Positions 56,774-64,000 of a stretch of 64,000 bases of DNA are shown in pieces. Within the stretch, counting starts at the first letter, position 1; each line of letters begins with the position of its first letter. Where the stretch lies: assembly GCF_013466425.1 (NCBI RefSeq), contig NZ_CP059165.1, forward strand, positions 310,001 to 374,000. The letters are read 5' to 3'. A program made the position numbers and the translations under genes. Origin of the DNA: Mycobacterium vicinigordonae. GTDB lineage: Bacteria; Actinomycetota; Actinomycetes; Mycobacteriales; Mycobacteriaceae. Under the pieces are notes generated by a model. It did not search any database, had not been told where the DNA came from, and saw only the letters and a program-made list of their open reading frames with translations.

Positions 56774-57271
56774 CTATCTATTGATCCTGTGTAGAACGAC
56801 GTCGGACAGCACGCCAGCGTCTGCGGTGGCGGTTAGGTAAGTGCAGTGGGGCTGCCTGCGGCGATCCGTCGGAGACCCCGGGTTGAGCAGCCGCAGGCCG
56901 GACGCAGTGGTGGTGTCCCACGGGATGTGGCTGTGGCCGAAGACCAGCACGTCGGTGTCGGCATAGCGCCGCGACATGCGCTCGTTGCGACCGGCAGAGG
57001 CGCCGGTCTCGTGCACTACGGAGAAGCGCAGTCCGCCCAGCTCCGCGTCGGCACGCTCCGGCAGCCGCGATCGCAGCTCCGCGCCGTCGTTGTTGCCCCA
57101 GCAGGCGAGGAGGCGGTTTGACCTCGCTTCGAGCTCGTCGAGGAGGTCGGGCACCACCCAGTCACCGGCGTGGATGACGACGTCGGCGGCCGCGACCTCG
57201 TCCCACACCTGAGCGGGCAGGTCACGCGCCCGTTTCGGGACGTGCGTGTCGGCGATCATGAGCAACCGCAT
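56774..57271 (-). CDS. Calcineurin-like metallophosphoesterase (YfcE type)
   Basis: 165 aa from ATG 57271; a longer upstream frame overlaps htdZ and is rejected. Metal motifs: MIADTHVP, HAGDWV, CWGNNDG (GNxD), HETG, FGHSHIP (GHxH). Hydrolyses phosphodiesters with a two-metal centre; substrate unknown. Divergent from htdZ. Confidence 0.88.
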   Translation of the reverse strand: MRLLMIADTHVPKRARDLPAQVWDEVAAADVVIHAGDWVVPDLLDELEARSNRLLACWGNNDGAELRSRLPERADAELGGLRFSVVHETGASAGRNERMSRRYADTDVLVFGHSHIPWDTTTASGLRLLNPGSPTDRRRQPHCTYLTATADAGVLSDVVLHRINR

Positions 57272-57305
57272 AAGTTCTATGGATACCCGACGAGAGGATT
57301 GATCC

Positions 57306-57761
57306 ATGCGCACCTTCGAGTCAGTCGCGGACTTCGCCGCTGCCGCGGGCGAGCCACTCGGGCACAGCGACTGGGTGGCTATCAGCCAGGAAGAGGTCAA
57401 CCTGTTCGCCGACGCGACCGGCGACCACCAGTGGATCCACGTCGACCCGGAACGTGCCGCTCAGGGTCCGTTCGGGACGACCATTGCGCACGGGTTCATG
57501 ACCCTGTCGCTGTTGCCGCGGCTGATGCACCAGATCTACCACGTCGAGGGCGTCAAAATGGGAATCAACTACGGCCTCAACAAGGTTCGGTTCCCGTCGC
57601 CGGTGCCGGTGGGCTCCAGGGTGCGTGCGACGAGCTCGCTGGTGAGCGTGGACGACGTCGGCAATGGTGCGGTGCAGGCGGTCCTGTCGACCATCATCGA
57701 GATCGAAGGTGCAGCCAAGCCGGCCTGTGTGGCCGAAAGCATCCTGCGCTACGTCAGCTGA
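57306..57761 (+). CDS. htdZ: MaoC-like (R)-enoyl-CoA hydratase HtdZ
   Basis: 151 aa single hot-dog domain with the R-hydratase motif FADATGDHQWIHVDPERA (catalytic Asp/His) and PFGTTIAHGFMTLSL. Same length as M. tuberculosis HtdZ (Rv0130). Hydrates enoyl-CoA to (R)-3-hydroxyacyl-CoA. Confidence 0.95.
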   Translation: MRTFESVADFAAAAGEPLGHSDWVAISQEEVNLFADATGDHQWIHVDPERAAQGPFGTTIAHGFMTLSLLPRLMHQIYHVEGVKMGINYGLNKVRFPSPVPVGSRVRATSSLVSVDDVGNGAVQAVLSTIIEIEGAAKPACVAESILRYVS

Positions 57762-57765
57762 ACCG

Positions 57766-59061
57766 TCAGAACTCGGCAATCGCGTGCTCGAGCCGGGCGG
57801 CTAAGCGCGCCTCGGCTTCGGCCTTGCGGGTCGGTATGTGCTGCGACGGGAAAGGCGTTGTCACGGGCTCATATTCGCGCAGCGTGCGCCGGGCCACCGT
57901 CATCTTGTGCAATTCGGTGGCGCCGTCGGCGATCCCCAGCGACTCGGCGGCCACCATCATCTTGACGAACGGCATCTCGTCGGAGACGCCCAGCGCGCCG
58001 TGCAGGTGCAGCGCCCGCTGTGCGACATCGTGCAGTACCTGCGGCATCGCGACCTTGACCGCGGCGATGTCCCGGCGCACCTTCTGATAATCGTGGTGCT
58101 TGTCGATCAGCCACGCGGTGCGTAGCACCAGCAGCCGGAACTGCTCGATCTGGATCCAGCTGTCGGCGACCTTCTCCTGCGTCATCTGGAAATCCGACAA
58201 CCGCCCGTGCCGGGTCTGCCTCGACACCGCGCGCTCACACATCATGTCGAAAGCCCTGCGCGCCAGAGCAATTGTGCGCATGGCGTGATGGATGCGACCT
58301 CCGCCGAGGCGGGTCTGGGCGATCATGAACGCCTGACCCTCGCCGCCGAGCACATGGTCGGCGGGCACTCTCACATCGCGGTAACGGACGTAGGCGTGGC
58401 TGGCACGTGTCGACGACTCGGTACCCACCCCGACGTTGCGGATGATCTCGATGCCCGGTGTCTCGGCGGGCACGATGAACAACGACATCTTTTCGTAGGT
58501 GCGGCCCTCAGGGTTAGTGACCGCCATGACGATGAAGAACGACGCATGCTTGGCGTTGGTGGAAAACCACTTCTCGCCGTTGATAATCCAATCGTCACCA
58601 TCCCGGCTAGCCGAAGTGACAAAAAGTCCTGGGTCCGATCCGCCCTGCGGTTCCGTCATCGAATAGCAGGACGTGATCTCGCCGTCCAGCAGCGGCTGCA
58701 GATACCGGGCCTGCTGCTGGTCGGTGCCGAACAGCGCCAGAATCTCAGCGTTGCCCGAATCCGGCGCCTGGCAGCCGAACACCGAGGGTGCCCACCGGGA
58801 CCGGCCCAGGATTTCGTTGAGCAACGCGAGCTTGACCTGGCCGAAGCCCTGTCCGCCGAGATCGGGCGTCAGATGGGCGGCCCACAGGCCCTGGTCCTTC
58901 ACTCGCTGCTGCAACGGGCGCAGCACCGCCATCATCTCAGCGTTATGTTTGTCATACGGGTCGAGTGCCACCAGGTCCAGCGGCTCAAGTTCCTCGACCA
59001 TGAATTGTTCGACCCAGTCCAATTTCGCCTGGTATTCCGGGTCGGTCTCGAAGTCCCACAC
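57766..59061 (-). CDS. fadE1: Acyl-CoA dehydrogenase FadE1
   Basis: 431 aa from GTG 59061 (MWDFETDPEYQAKLDW...), the usual start for this family; an in-frame TTG at 59100 would add 13 residues. Motifs: CYSMTEPQGGSDPG, WIINGEKWFSTNAKHASFFIVMAVT, and C-terminal LHGALGVSDEMPFVKMM with flavin contacts. Matches Rv0131c. Convergent with htdZ. The F420 gene fgd2 that follows in M. tuberculosis is absent. Confidence 0.92.
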   Translation of the reverse strand: MWDFETDPEYQAKLDWVEQFMVEELEPLDLVALDPYDKHNAEMMAVLRPLQQRVKDQGLWAAHLTPDLGGQGFGQVKLALLNEILGRSRWAPSVFGCQAPDSGNAEILALFGTDQQQARYLQPLLDGEITSCYSMTEPQGGSDPGLFVTSASRDGDDWIINGEKWFSTNAKHASFFIVMAVTNPEGRTYEKMSLFIVPAETPGIEIIRNVGVGTESSTRASHAYVRYRDVRVPADHVLGGEGQAFMIAQTRLGGGRIHHAMRTIALARRAFDMMCERAVSRQTRHGRLSDFQMTQEKVADSWIQIEQFRLLVLRTAWLIDKHHDYQKVRRDIAAVKVAMPQVLHDVAQRALHLHGALGVSDEMPFVKMMVAAESLGIADGATELHKMTVARRTLREYEPVTTPFPSQHIPTRKAEAEARLAARLEHAIAEF

Positions 59062-59154
59062 GGTAGGCCGCCATTCCCCGGCGCAACGCCGCGCCGGCAA
59101 TCTAGATAGAGCTGGTTGGCCAACCCATCGTATGTGCCAGCCTCAGGGCACCCG

Positions 59155-59859
59155 TCAACTGTCGGAGAGGCTTTTCCTGTTCTGGACTACCTGCCGCGCA
59201 ATGTCGACCAACAGCGTGTTGGACTCTTGGGAAAGCCGCCGCAGCAGGTCGAACGCCCGCACGGAGTCGATGTCGAACTGCTGCATCAATATGCCCTTGG
59301 CCTGGCCGATGAGGTCGCGACTGGCCAACGCGCTTTGGAACGAGTGTTCCCGCAACACGCTGTCCCAGGCCAGCGCGGCGTGCGTCGCGAAGACGATCCC
59401 AATATCCACGGCGTCGTTGTCGAAGACATTGGGCGCGTCCGCGTAGACGTTCAGCGCCCCCAGGCTGTGGCTGCTGGTGAACAGTTCGAACGACAGAATC
59501 GAGCGGATCGTCGTCTCGGCCAGCGCGTCCCGCCGATACTTAGGCCAGCGGGTGTCGGATGTCAGGTCGTCGACACGCACGGTGTGGTGCTCCCACGCGG
59601 CGATCAGGCACGGACCCTCCAGGTATCGCTGCTGGATCTCGTCGAGCAGAGTGACATACCGGTGGGTGCTGGCCGGCGTCGAGATTTCCTGCTGCCGATT
59701 GACGACGGTCAGGCCCGCGTACTGTGCGCCCGGCACCGTCAGCGTGGCTTCGATAACCAGTTGGCTGATCGCGGCCTGGCTGTCAATGCCCGGGCGGTTG
59801 TGCAGCTCGCGGGCAAACGCCGCTATGCGGTGATGAAGTTCCCCGATGTCCTCTCCCAC
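59155..59859 (-). CDS. GAF-ANTAR domain RNA-binding regulator
   Basis: 234 aa. Residues 20-160 are a GAF sensor domain. The C-terminal 60 residues form an ANTAR three-helix domain (LIGQAKGILMQQFDIDSVRAFDLLRRLSQESNTLLVDIARQVV), which binds paired RNA hairpins to prevent termination. The ligand is unknown. Divergent from the GNAT gene. Confidence 0.92.
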   Translation of the reverse strand: MGEDIGELHHRIAAFARELHNRPGIDSQAAISQLVIEATLTVPGAQYAGLTVVNRQQEISTPASTHRYVTLLDEIQQRYLEGPCLIAAWEHHTVRVDDLTSDTRWPKYRRDALAETTIRSILSFELFTSSHSLGALNVYADAPNVFDNDAVDIGIVFATHAALAWDSVLREHSFQSALASRDLIGQAKGILMQQFDIDSVRAFDLLRRLSQESNTLLVDIARQVVQNRKSLSDS

Positions 59860-59921
59860 CGCGGCTCCCTTCTAGTTGCCGTGCGGCGCGCCCGCACACT
59901 ATAAGACGTTGCCTGAGATGC

Positions 59922-59961
59922 TCATCGGCGGTCAAGAGTCTTTCGTCCCATCCGCCGATGA
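59922..59961. promoter_or_regulatory. Inverted repeat in the ANTAR/GNAT divergent region
   Basis: Perfect 10-bp arms TCATCGGCGG (59922-59931) and CCGCCGATGA (59952-59961), 20-nt loop. It lies 63 nt upstream of the ANTAR gene start. It may be an operator or leader hairpin; the loop is not the hexaloop pair bound by ANTAR proteins. Confidence 0.4.
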
Positions 59962-60080
59962 TCCGCGTGCAGCTTGAAACACATTGCACAAAAACAGTTT
60001 TCGCATCCGTCATACTACGGTGCGGACGGGCTTGCCGGCCGGTCTGGCGCAGGAAATGGTGACGGCATACGGTAATTCGG

Positions 60081-60686
60081 ATGACCCCTACCGTGCGTCC
60101 CGCGCAGAAATCCGATATCGGCGAGTTGGGCCAAACCCTGGGCCGGGCGTTCTACGACGATCCCGTGACGACGTGGATCCTGCCCGACGATGACAAGCGG
60201 CGACGCCACTTGGGTCGCGTGTTCGCCACGATGACCCGCCATCACCATCTGGCCGGCGGTGGCGTCGAAGTGGCCTGCGGGGGGCCGGCCATCGGCGCGG
60301 CGGCCCTATGGGATCCGCCGGATCGGTGGCGGGAGAGTGGGCGGGCGCAGCTGGCGCAGATACCGACGTTCCTGCGGGTGTTCGGTGCAAAATCCGCCCG
60401 CGGACGGGCGGTTCAGGAATTGATGAAGCGCGCCCACCCCGAGGAGCCGCACTGGTACCTCGCGGCAATTGGCAGCGACCCGTCGGTGCGCGGGCAGGGC
60501 TTCGGCAAGGTGCTGCTGCGATCCCGACTGCAGCGCTGCGACGCGGAGTACTGTCCGGCCTATCTCGAGTCGTCCAAGTCTGAAAATGTGCCATATTACG
60601 AGCGTTTCGGGTTCCGAGTCACCGGTGAGATCAAGATTCCCGGCGATGGGCCGATGCTGTGGACGATGTGGCGTGATCCGCGTTGA
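60081..60686 (+). CDS. GNAT family N-acetyltransferase (Rv0133-like)
   Basis: 201 aa, the length of Rv0133. Acetyl-CoA motif GSDPSVRGQGFGKVLL and a C-terminal YYERFGFRVTGEIKIPGDGPMLWTMWR typical of GNAT enzymes. Substrate unknown. Confidence 0.9.
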   Translation: MTPTVRPAQKSDIGELGQTLGRAFYDDPVTTWILPDDDKRRRHLGRVFATMTRHHHLAGGGVEVACGGPAIGAAALWDPPDRWRESGRAQLAQIPTFLRVFGAKSARGRAVQELMKRAHPEEPHWYLAAIGSDPSVRGQGFGKVLLRSRLQRCDAEYCPAYLESSKSENVPYYERFGFRVTGEIKIPGDGPMLWTMWRDPR

Positions 60687-60718
60687 GGCGTTTAGTCGTT
60701 GCCGGCCTGGGCAACTAA

Positions 60719-61039
60719 ATGCGCATGGCAGCCGGACCCGACGACACCCTGGACCCGAGTGAATCCACCGATTCCGACGAGGTCCGCAACGACGACGGCG
60801 ACATCGTCGTCGACCCGCCCGATGACTGGAGCGAGGCGAATAAGTTCGGCATGACGGCGCGCGAGGAGCGGGAAGGCGAATCGCTGGACCAGAAGCTGGC
60901 CGCGGAGGAACCCGACGAACTCCGGCCCGCGCAGACGGATCCGGATCTGGCCGAACAACTGCCCGGCGGCGTGCACCGAGGTCAGATCGACGGTACGCCC
61001 GAGGACGGCAGTTCGCTGTTCACCGTCGTCGACGAATGA
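60719..61039 (+). CDS. Small acidic DUF5709-like protein
   Basis: 106 aa (ATG at 60725 is an alternative). Very acidic, with the conserved core DDWSEANKFGMTAREEREGESLDQKLAAEEPD found in actinobacterial DUF5709 proteins, then GTPEDGSSLFTVVDE. Probably disordered; function unknown. Convergent with the TetR gene. Confidence 0.75.
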   Translation: MRMAAGPDDTLDPSESTDSDEVRNDDGDIVVDPPDDWSEANKFGMTAREEREGESLDQKLAAEEPDELRPAQTDPDLAEQLPGGVHRGQIDGTPEDGSSLFTVVDE

Positions 61040-61040
61040 C

Positions 61041-61715
61041 CTAAGGTTCGCTCTTCCAGCTCGCGACGCCGATAGCGATCATCCGCAGCTGTTTGACCGC
61101 GATCCGGCGAATCTCCTCCAGCGCCTCGGCGCCCTGGGCGTCCTCGATGGCCTCGGCGGTCACGATCATTGCGTTGACGAAAAGGCTTGCCAGCACGTTG
61201 AGATCCTCGGTGCTCCATTCGTTGAGTCGTGGAAAGCGAGCCAAGTCGGTCGCCAGCTCCGAGGTGATCAGTCGAATCTCGGTGCGGATCGCGTAGCGCA
61301 GTACCGAGAGCCCGGTAGAGCGTTCACGCGAGATAAATCGCCAGTGCTCACGCTGTTCGGCGACGCTTCCGATCAGGATCTCCACCGAGGATTCGATCAC
61401 CCGGTTCGGGTCGAGTTTGCCGGCTCGCGCACCGCGCAACGTGTCGCGCAGGCTGCGGAACGACTCGTCGATCAAAACCAGCCCGAGCGCCTCCATCGAG
61501 TCGAAGTGCCGGTAGAACGCGGCGGGCACGATCCCGGCCTCACGCGTCACCTCCCGCAGGCTCAGGCCGCTGAAGCTGCGCTCGTTGAGCAACTTGAGGG
61601 CCGCGGCGATGATGGCGCGCCGGGTGGCCTCCTTGCGTTCCTCGCGTGAGGCCCCGTCGCGGCTCTTCTCCCTGCTGGTTCGCCGCGAGTGTGAGCTAGG
61701 AGTACGACTGTTCAC
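61041..61715 (-). CDS. TetR family regulator, DesT/FabR-like
   Basis: 224 aa from GTG 61715. Helix-turn-helix LSLREVTREAGIVPAAFYRHFDSMEALGLVLIDE resembles FabR/DesT regulators of unsaturated fatty acid synthesis. There is no Shine-Dalgarno, and a TACGGT (-10-like) sits 7 nt upstream, so the mRNA is probably leaderless. The start codon is the right end of one half of the palindrome at 61710-61724. Divergent from the ferredoxin-reductase/desaturase pair. Confidence 0.87.
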   Translation of the reverse strand: MNSRTPSSHSRRTSREKSRDGASREERKEATRRAIIAAALKLLNERSFSGLSLREVTREAGIVPAAFYRHFDSMEALGLVLIDESFRSLRDTLRGARAGKLDPNRVIESSVEILIGSVAEQREHWRFISRERSTGLSVLRYAIRTEIRLITSELATDLARFPRLNEWSTEDLNVLASLFVNAMIVTAEAIEDAQGAEALEEIRRIAVKQLRMIAIGVASWKSEP

Positions 61716-61724
61716 TATGTGAAC
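61710..61724. promoter_or_regulatory. Palindromic operator overlapping the TetR start codon
   Basis: Perfect GTTCAC-TAT-GTGAAC. The minus-strand GTG start (61715-61713) falls inside the left arm. Another GTTCAC lies at the beginning of the reductase coding region. A likely DesT/FabR-type autoregulatory site. Confidence 0.75.
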
Positions 61725-61785
61725 CGTAACACAGAACCCGAGAAAACCCTTGACCACCTGCGCCGACCGATGTCACGGTGTACAC

Positions 61786-62859
61786 ATGTTCACTCAAACT
61801 TTCACTCGGACGGTCGCAAAACGAGTCCTGAGTTCAAACCTGGTCGACGTGCTCACCGGCCCGCACGGCGTTGACCGTTACACCGAGCTTGTCACGCCGA
61901 CGTGGACGTCGGGTGACGCCCGCGCCAAGGTGATCGACGTCCGGCGGACAACGCCGCGCAGCGTCACCCTGACGCTGGCTCCGAACGCCGCATTCACAGA
62001 ACGGCACACCGTCAAAGCCGGGCAGTTCGTCAACGTGACCGTCGAGATCGACGGCCGCATGCACTCGCGGTGCTACTCGCCGGCCAACGTCGAGGGCAGC
62101 TCGCAGCTAGAGCTGACCATCGGCGTCCACGACGGCGGCCTGGTCTCGACCTACCTGTATGAGCAGGCCCGTCGAGGCATGGTGGTCGGCTTGGACGGCG
62201 TCGGAGGTGACTTCGTGTTGCCGGAGCGGCTGCCCCGGCGAATCCTGTTCGTCTCCGGCGGCAGCGGCATCACGCCCGTCATGGCGATGGTGCGCACACT
62301 GGTCGCCCAGGGGCACTCGGGCGAAATCGCCTTCGTGCAGTACGCGCGGACCGCTGAGGAAGCCTGCTATCGCGACGAGCTGGCGGCGATGCGCGACGTG
62401 CGGGTGCTGCACGGCTACACCCGATCCGGCACCGGCGACCTCGACGGCCACTTCGGGGCAGAGCACCTGGCCGCCGCGATGGACGCACCTGACGCGGTCT
62501 TCGTGTGCGGGCCAACCGCTTTGGTCGACGCCGTCAAAGCCCATTGTGAAAACGTGTTCACCGAAAGCTTCACGCCGCCGGTGATCGAAGCACCGGCCAA
62601 CCCGACGGGTGGACGGGTGAGCTTCGGGGACAGCAAGGTCGACGTCGAAGATGATGGCCGCTCGATCCTGGAGCAGGCCGAATCGGCGGGGCTGACACCC
62701 AAGAACGGCTGCCGGATGGGCATCTGCCACACCTGCACCCGCCGCAAGACATCCGGCACCACCCGCAACCTGATCACCGGTGCTGTGTCCACCCAGCCCG
62801 ACGAGAACGTCCAGATCTGCGTCACCGTGCCCGTCGGTGACGTCGAGATCGCCCTCTGA
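61786..62859 (+). CDS. Ferredoxin reductase with C-terminal plant-type [2Fe-2S] domain (Rv3230c-like)
   Basis: 357 aa from ATG 61786. FAD-binding region HSRCYSPANVEG, NAD(P) region LFVSGGSGITPVMAMVRTL and CGPTALVD, and a C-terminal [2Fe-2S] ferredoxin domain CRMGICHTCTRRK...C. Electron donor to the desaturase encoded 29 nt downstream; matches the Rv3230c-DesA3 pairing of M. tuberculosis in type, though that pair lies elsewhere. Confidence 0.92.
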   Translation: MFTQTFTRTVAKRVLSSNLVDVLTGPHGVDRYTELVTPTWTSGDARAKVIDVRRTTPRSVTLTLAPNAAFTERHTVKAGQFVNVTVEIDGRMHSRCYSPANVEGSSQLELTIGVHDGGLVSTYLYEQARRGMVVGLDGVGGDFVLPERLPRRILFVSGGSGITPVMAMVRTLVAQGHSGEIAFVQYARTAEEACYRDELAAMRDVRVLHGYTRSGTGDLDGHFGAEHLAAAMDAPDAVFVCGPTALVDAVKAHCENVFTESFTPPVIEAPANPTGGRVSFGDSKVDVEDDGRSILEQAESAGLTPKNGCRMGICHTCTRRKTSGTTRNLITGAVSTQPDENVQICVTVPVGDVEIAL

Positions 62860-62888
62860 CCACCATCGAATCATAGGGAGTAAAAGCC

Positions 62889-64000
62889 ATGTCACAGAAC
62901 AAGATCACTCTCACGAAGGAACAAGCCGACGCGTTCGGCCGCGAACTCGATGCCATCAAGGAACGTGTGATGGCAGACCTCGGCGAGAAGGACGCGGAGT
63001 ACATCCGCAAGGTCATCAAGGCGCAGCGCGCCCTGGAGGTGGGCGGTCGCGCACTGCTCTTCCTGCCGCCGGCCTGGTTGCTGGGCACCGGGATGCTGGG
63101 CATCGCGAAGATCATGGACAACATGGAGATCGGCCACAACATCATGCACGGTCAGTACGACTGGATGCGTGACCCGACGATCTCCGGCGGCGACTTCGAA
63201 TGGGACACCGCCTGCCCGGCCGACCAGTGGCGGCACTCGCACAATTACATGCACCACACCTACACCAACATCGTCGACATGGACCGCGACATCGGTTACG
63301 GCATCCTGCGGATGAGCGAAGATCAGAAATGGAGCCCGTACTTCCTGGGCAACCCGGTTTACGCCTTCCTGCTGATGGTGCTCTTCCAATACGGTGTCGC
63401 GCTGCACGAGCTGGAAACCGAGCGCATCCGCTCCGGCGAGATCCGGCTGCGCGATAAGAAGCAGACGCTGAAAGAGATCTGGGCCAAGACTCGTCGGCAG
63501 ACGCTCAAGGACTACGTCGCGTTCCCGCTGCTGGCCGGCCCATTCGCGCCGTTCGTGTTCACCGGCAACCTGACCGCCAACCTGATGCGCAACGTGTGGT
63601 CGTACATGATCATCTTCTGCGGCCACTTCCCGGACGGCACCCAAGAATTCACCGTGGAGGAGACCAAGAACGAGACCCGCGGCCAGTGGTACTTCCGCCA
63701 GGTGCTCGGCTCGGCGAACCTGACCGGCGGCAGGCTCTTCCACCTGCTGTCGGGCAACCTGTCGCACCAGATCGAGCACCACCTGTTCCCGGACATGCCC
63801 GCCCGCCGGTATGCCGAGATCGCACCCGAGGTGCAGGAGATTTGCGAACGGTACGGAATCCCCTACAACAAGGGGCCGCTGCTGCGGCAGTTCGGGACGG
63901 TTGTCCGCAAGATTGTCCGGCTCAGTGTCCCGGACGCTTGGCTGCCAAACGCCAACGCCAAGAAGTCCGCGAATGTCGAATTGGCACCAGTCGCCGCCTG
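62889..64000 (+). CDS. Membrane fatty-acyl desaturase (DesA3-like), cut at window end
   Basis: 370 codons read to 63998; the final two bases TG are probably the start of the stop codon, so the protein is essentially complete. Histidine boxes HNIMH (83-87), HSHNYMHH (116-123) and HQIEHH near residue 297 mark a di-iron acyl desaturase, with hydrophobic helices between. Likely introduces a delta-9 double bond into acyl chains using the upstream reductase. It is shorter than M. tuberculosis DesA3 (427 aa) and probably a paralogue. Confidence 0.93.
   Translation, partial: MSQNKITLTKEQADAFGRELDAIKERVMADLGEKDAEYIRKVIKAQRALEVGGRALLFLPPAWLLGTGMLGIAKIMDNMEIGHNIMHGQYDWMRDPTISGGDFEWDTACPADQWRHSHNYMHHTYTNIVDMDRDIGYGILRMSEDQKWSPYFLGNPVYAFLLMVLFQYGVALHELETERIRSGEIRLRDKKQTLKEIWAKTRRQTLKDYVAFPLLAGPFAPFVFTGNLTANLMRNVWSYMIIFCGHFPDGTQEFTVEETKNETRGQWYFRQVLGSANLTGGRLFHLLSGNLSHQIEHHLFPDMPARRYAEIAPEVQEICERYGIPYNKGPLLRQFGTVVRKIVRLSVPDAWLPNANAKKSANVELAPVAA

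Noticed and set aside
57272..57400. Upstream extension of the phosphoesterase gene
   Set aside because: Would overlap htdZ by about 95 nt; the conserved protein begins at ATG 57271.

Overview
This is a high-G+C actinobacterial chromosome segment from a slow-growing, non-tuberculous Mycobacterium. Gene after gene matches the M. tuberculosis Rv0102-Rv0133 block in order and orientation: the Rv0102-type CopD/CtaG protein, ctpB, an rpmB paralogue, the Rv0106 CobW-like protein, ctpI, a rhomboid (Rv0110), an SGNH acyltransferase (Rv0111), ldtA, oxyS, oxcA, fadD7, fusA2, pepA, treS, mak, fbpC, htdZ, fadE1 and a GNAT protein (Rv0133). Several blocks inserted into or replacing parts of that backbone show it is not M. 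tuberculosis. The Rv numbers are recalled from memory; no alignment or search was run. No tRNA, rRNA, CRISPR array or intact IS element was seen.

Layout. 0-1.4 kb: an SRPBCC protein with a repeated N-terminus, and an SDR. 1.4-6.5 kb: a copper island (DUF5134 membrane protein, CopD-CtaG fusion, CopZ-like chaperone, CtpB). 6.6-9.7 kb: LipJ (hydrolase-adenylate cyclase), a TetR regulator and a divergent MpaB-family oxygenase with a palindromic operator. 9.75-12 kb: a zinc-starvation island in which a Zur box divides rpmB-rpmG-rpsR2 from cobW-like-rpmE2. 12-19.4 kb: SDR plus acyl-CoA ligase, then the giant ATPase CtpI. 19.7-21.4 kb: a small hypothetical protein, a cupin and a rhomboid protease. 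21.4-34.5 kb: an accessory oxidative catabolic island (SRPBCC, 3Fe-4S ferredoxin, two divergent operons containing SMP-30/lactonase-like, GntR, CoA ligase, three SDRs, Rieske oxygenase, LLM flavoenzyme, Baeyer-Villiger monooxygenase and CoA transferase). 34.5-38.1 kb: acyltransferase, O-methyltransferase and an M-box (Mg2+) riboswitch leading to a 23-codon upstream ORF and a 56-aa protein. 38.1-44.4 kb: quinone-reductase-like protein, LdtA and an oxalate-type module (OxyS/OxcA/FadD7). 44.4-52.97 kb: DUF2231, FusA2, PPOX-like, PepA, TreS-Mak and DUF1275. 52.96-53.34 kb: a 376-bp element with perfect 13-bp terminal inverted repeats. 53.4-57.3 kb: FbpC, a MarR-ABC transporter operon and a phosphoesterase. 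57.3-61.0 kb: HtdZ, FadE1, a GAF-ANTAR regulator, GNAT and DUF5709. 61.0-64.0 kb: a DesT/FabR-like TetR divergent from a ferredoxin reductase and a fatty-acid desaturase whose stop codon is cut by the window end.

The most unusual content is the catabolic island. Its enzymes read as an ordered route: ring hydroxylation (Rieske), alcohol to ketone (SDR), ketone to lactone (Baeyer-Villiger), lactone opening (SMP-30), CoA activation (ligase or CoA transferase) and beta-oxidation-like steps (SDR). Its ferredoxin promoter carries a perfect 30-bp palindrome whose core recurs in front of the cupin gene 1.6 kb away; no regulator for that site is encoded between them. Other notable items are the riboswitch with its leader peptide, the AUU start inferred for rpmB, the inverted-repeat element, and an operator lying on a probable leaderless start codon.
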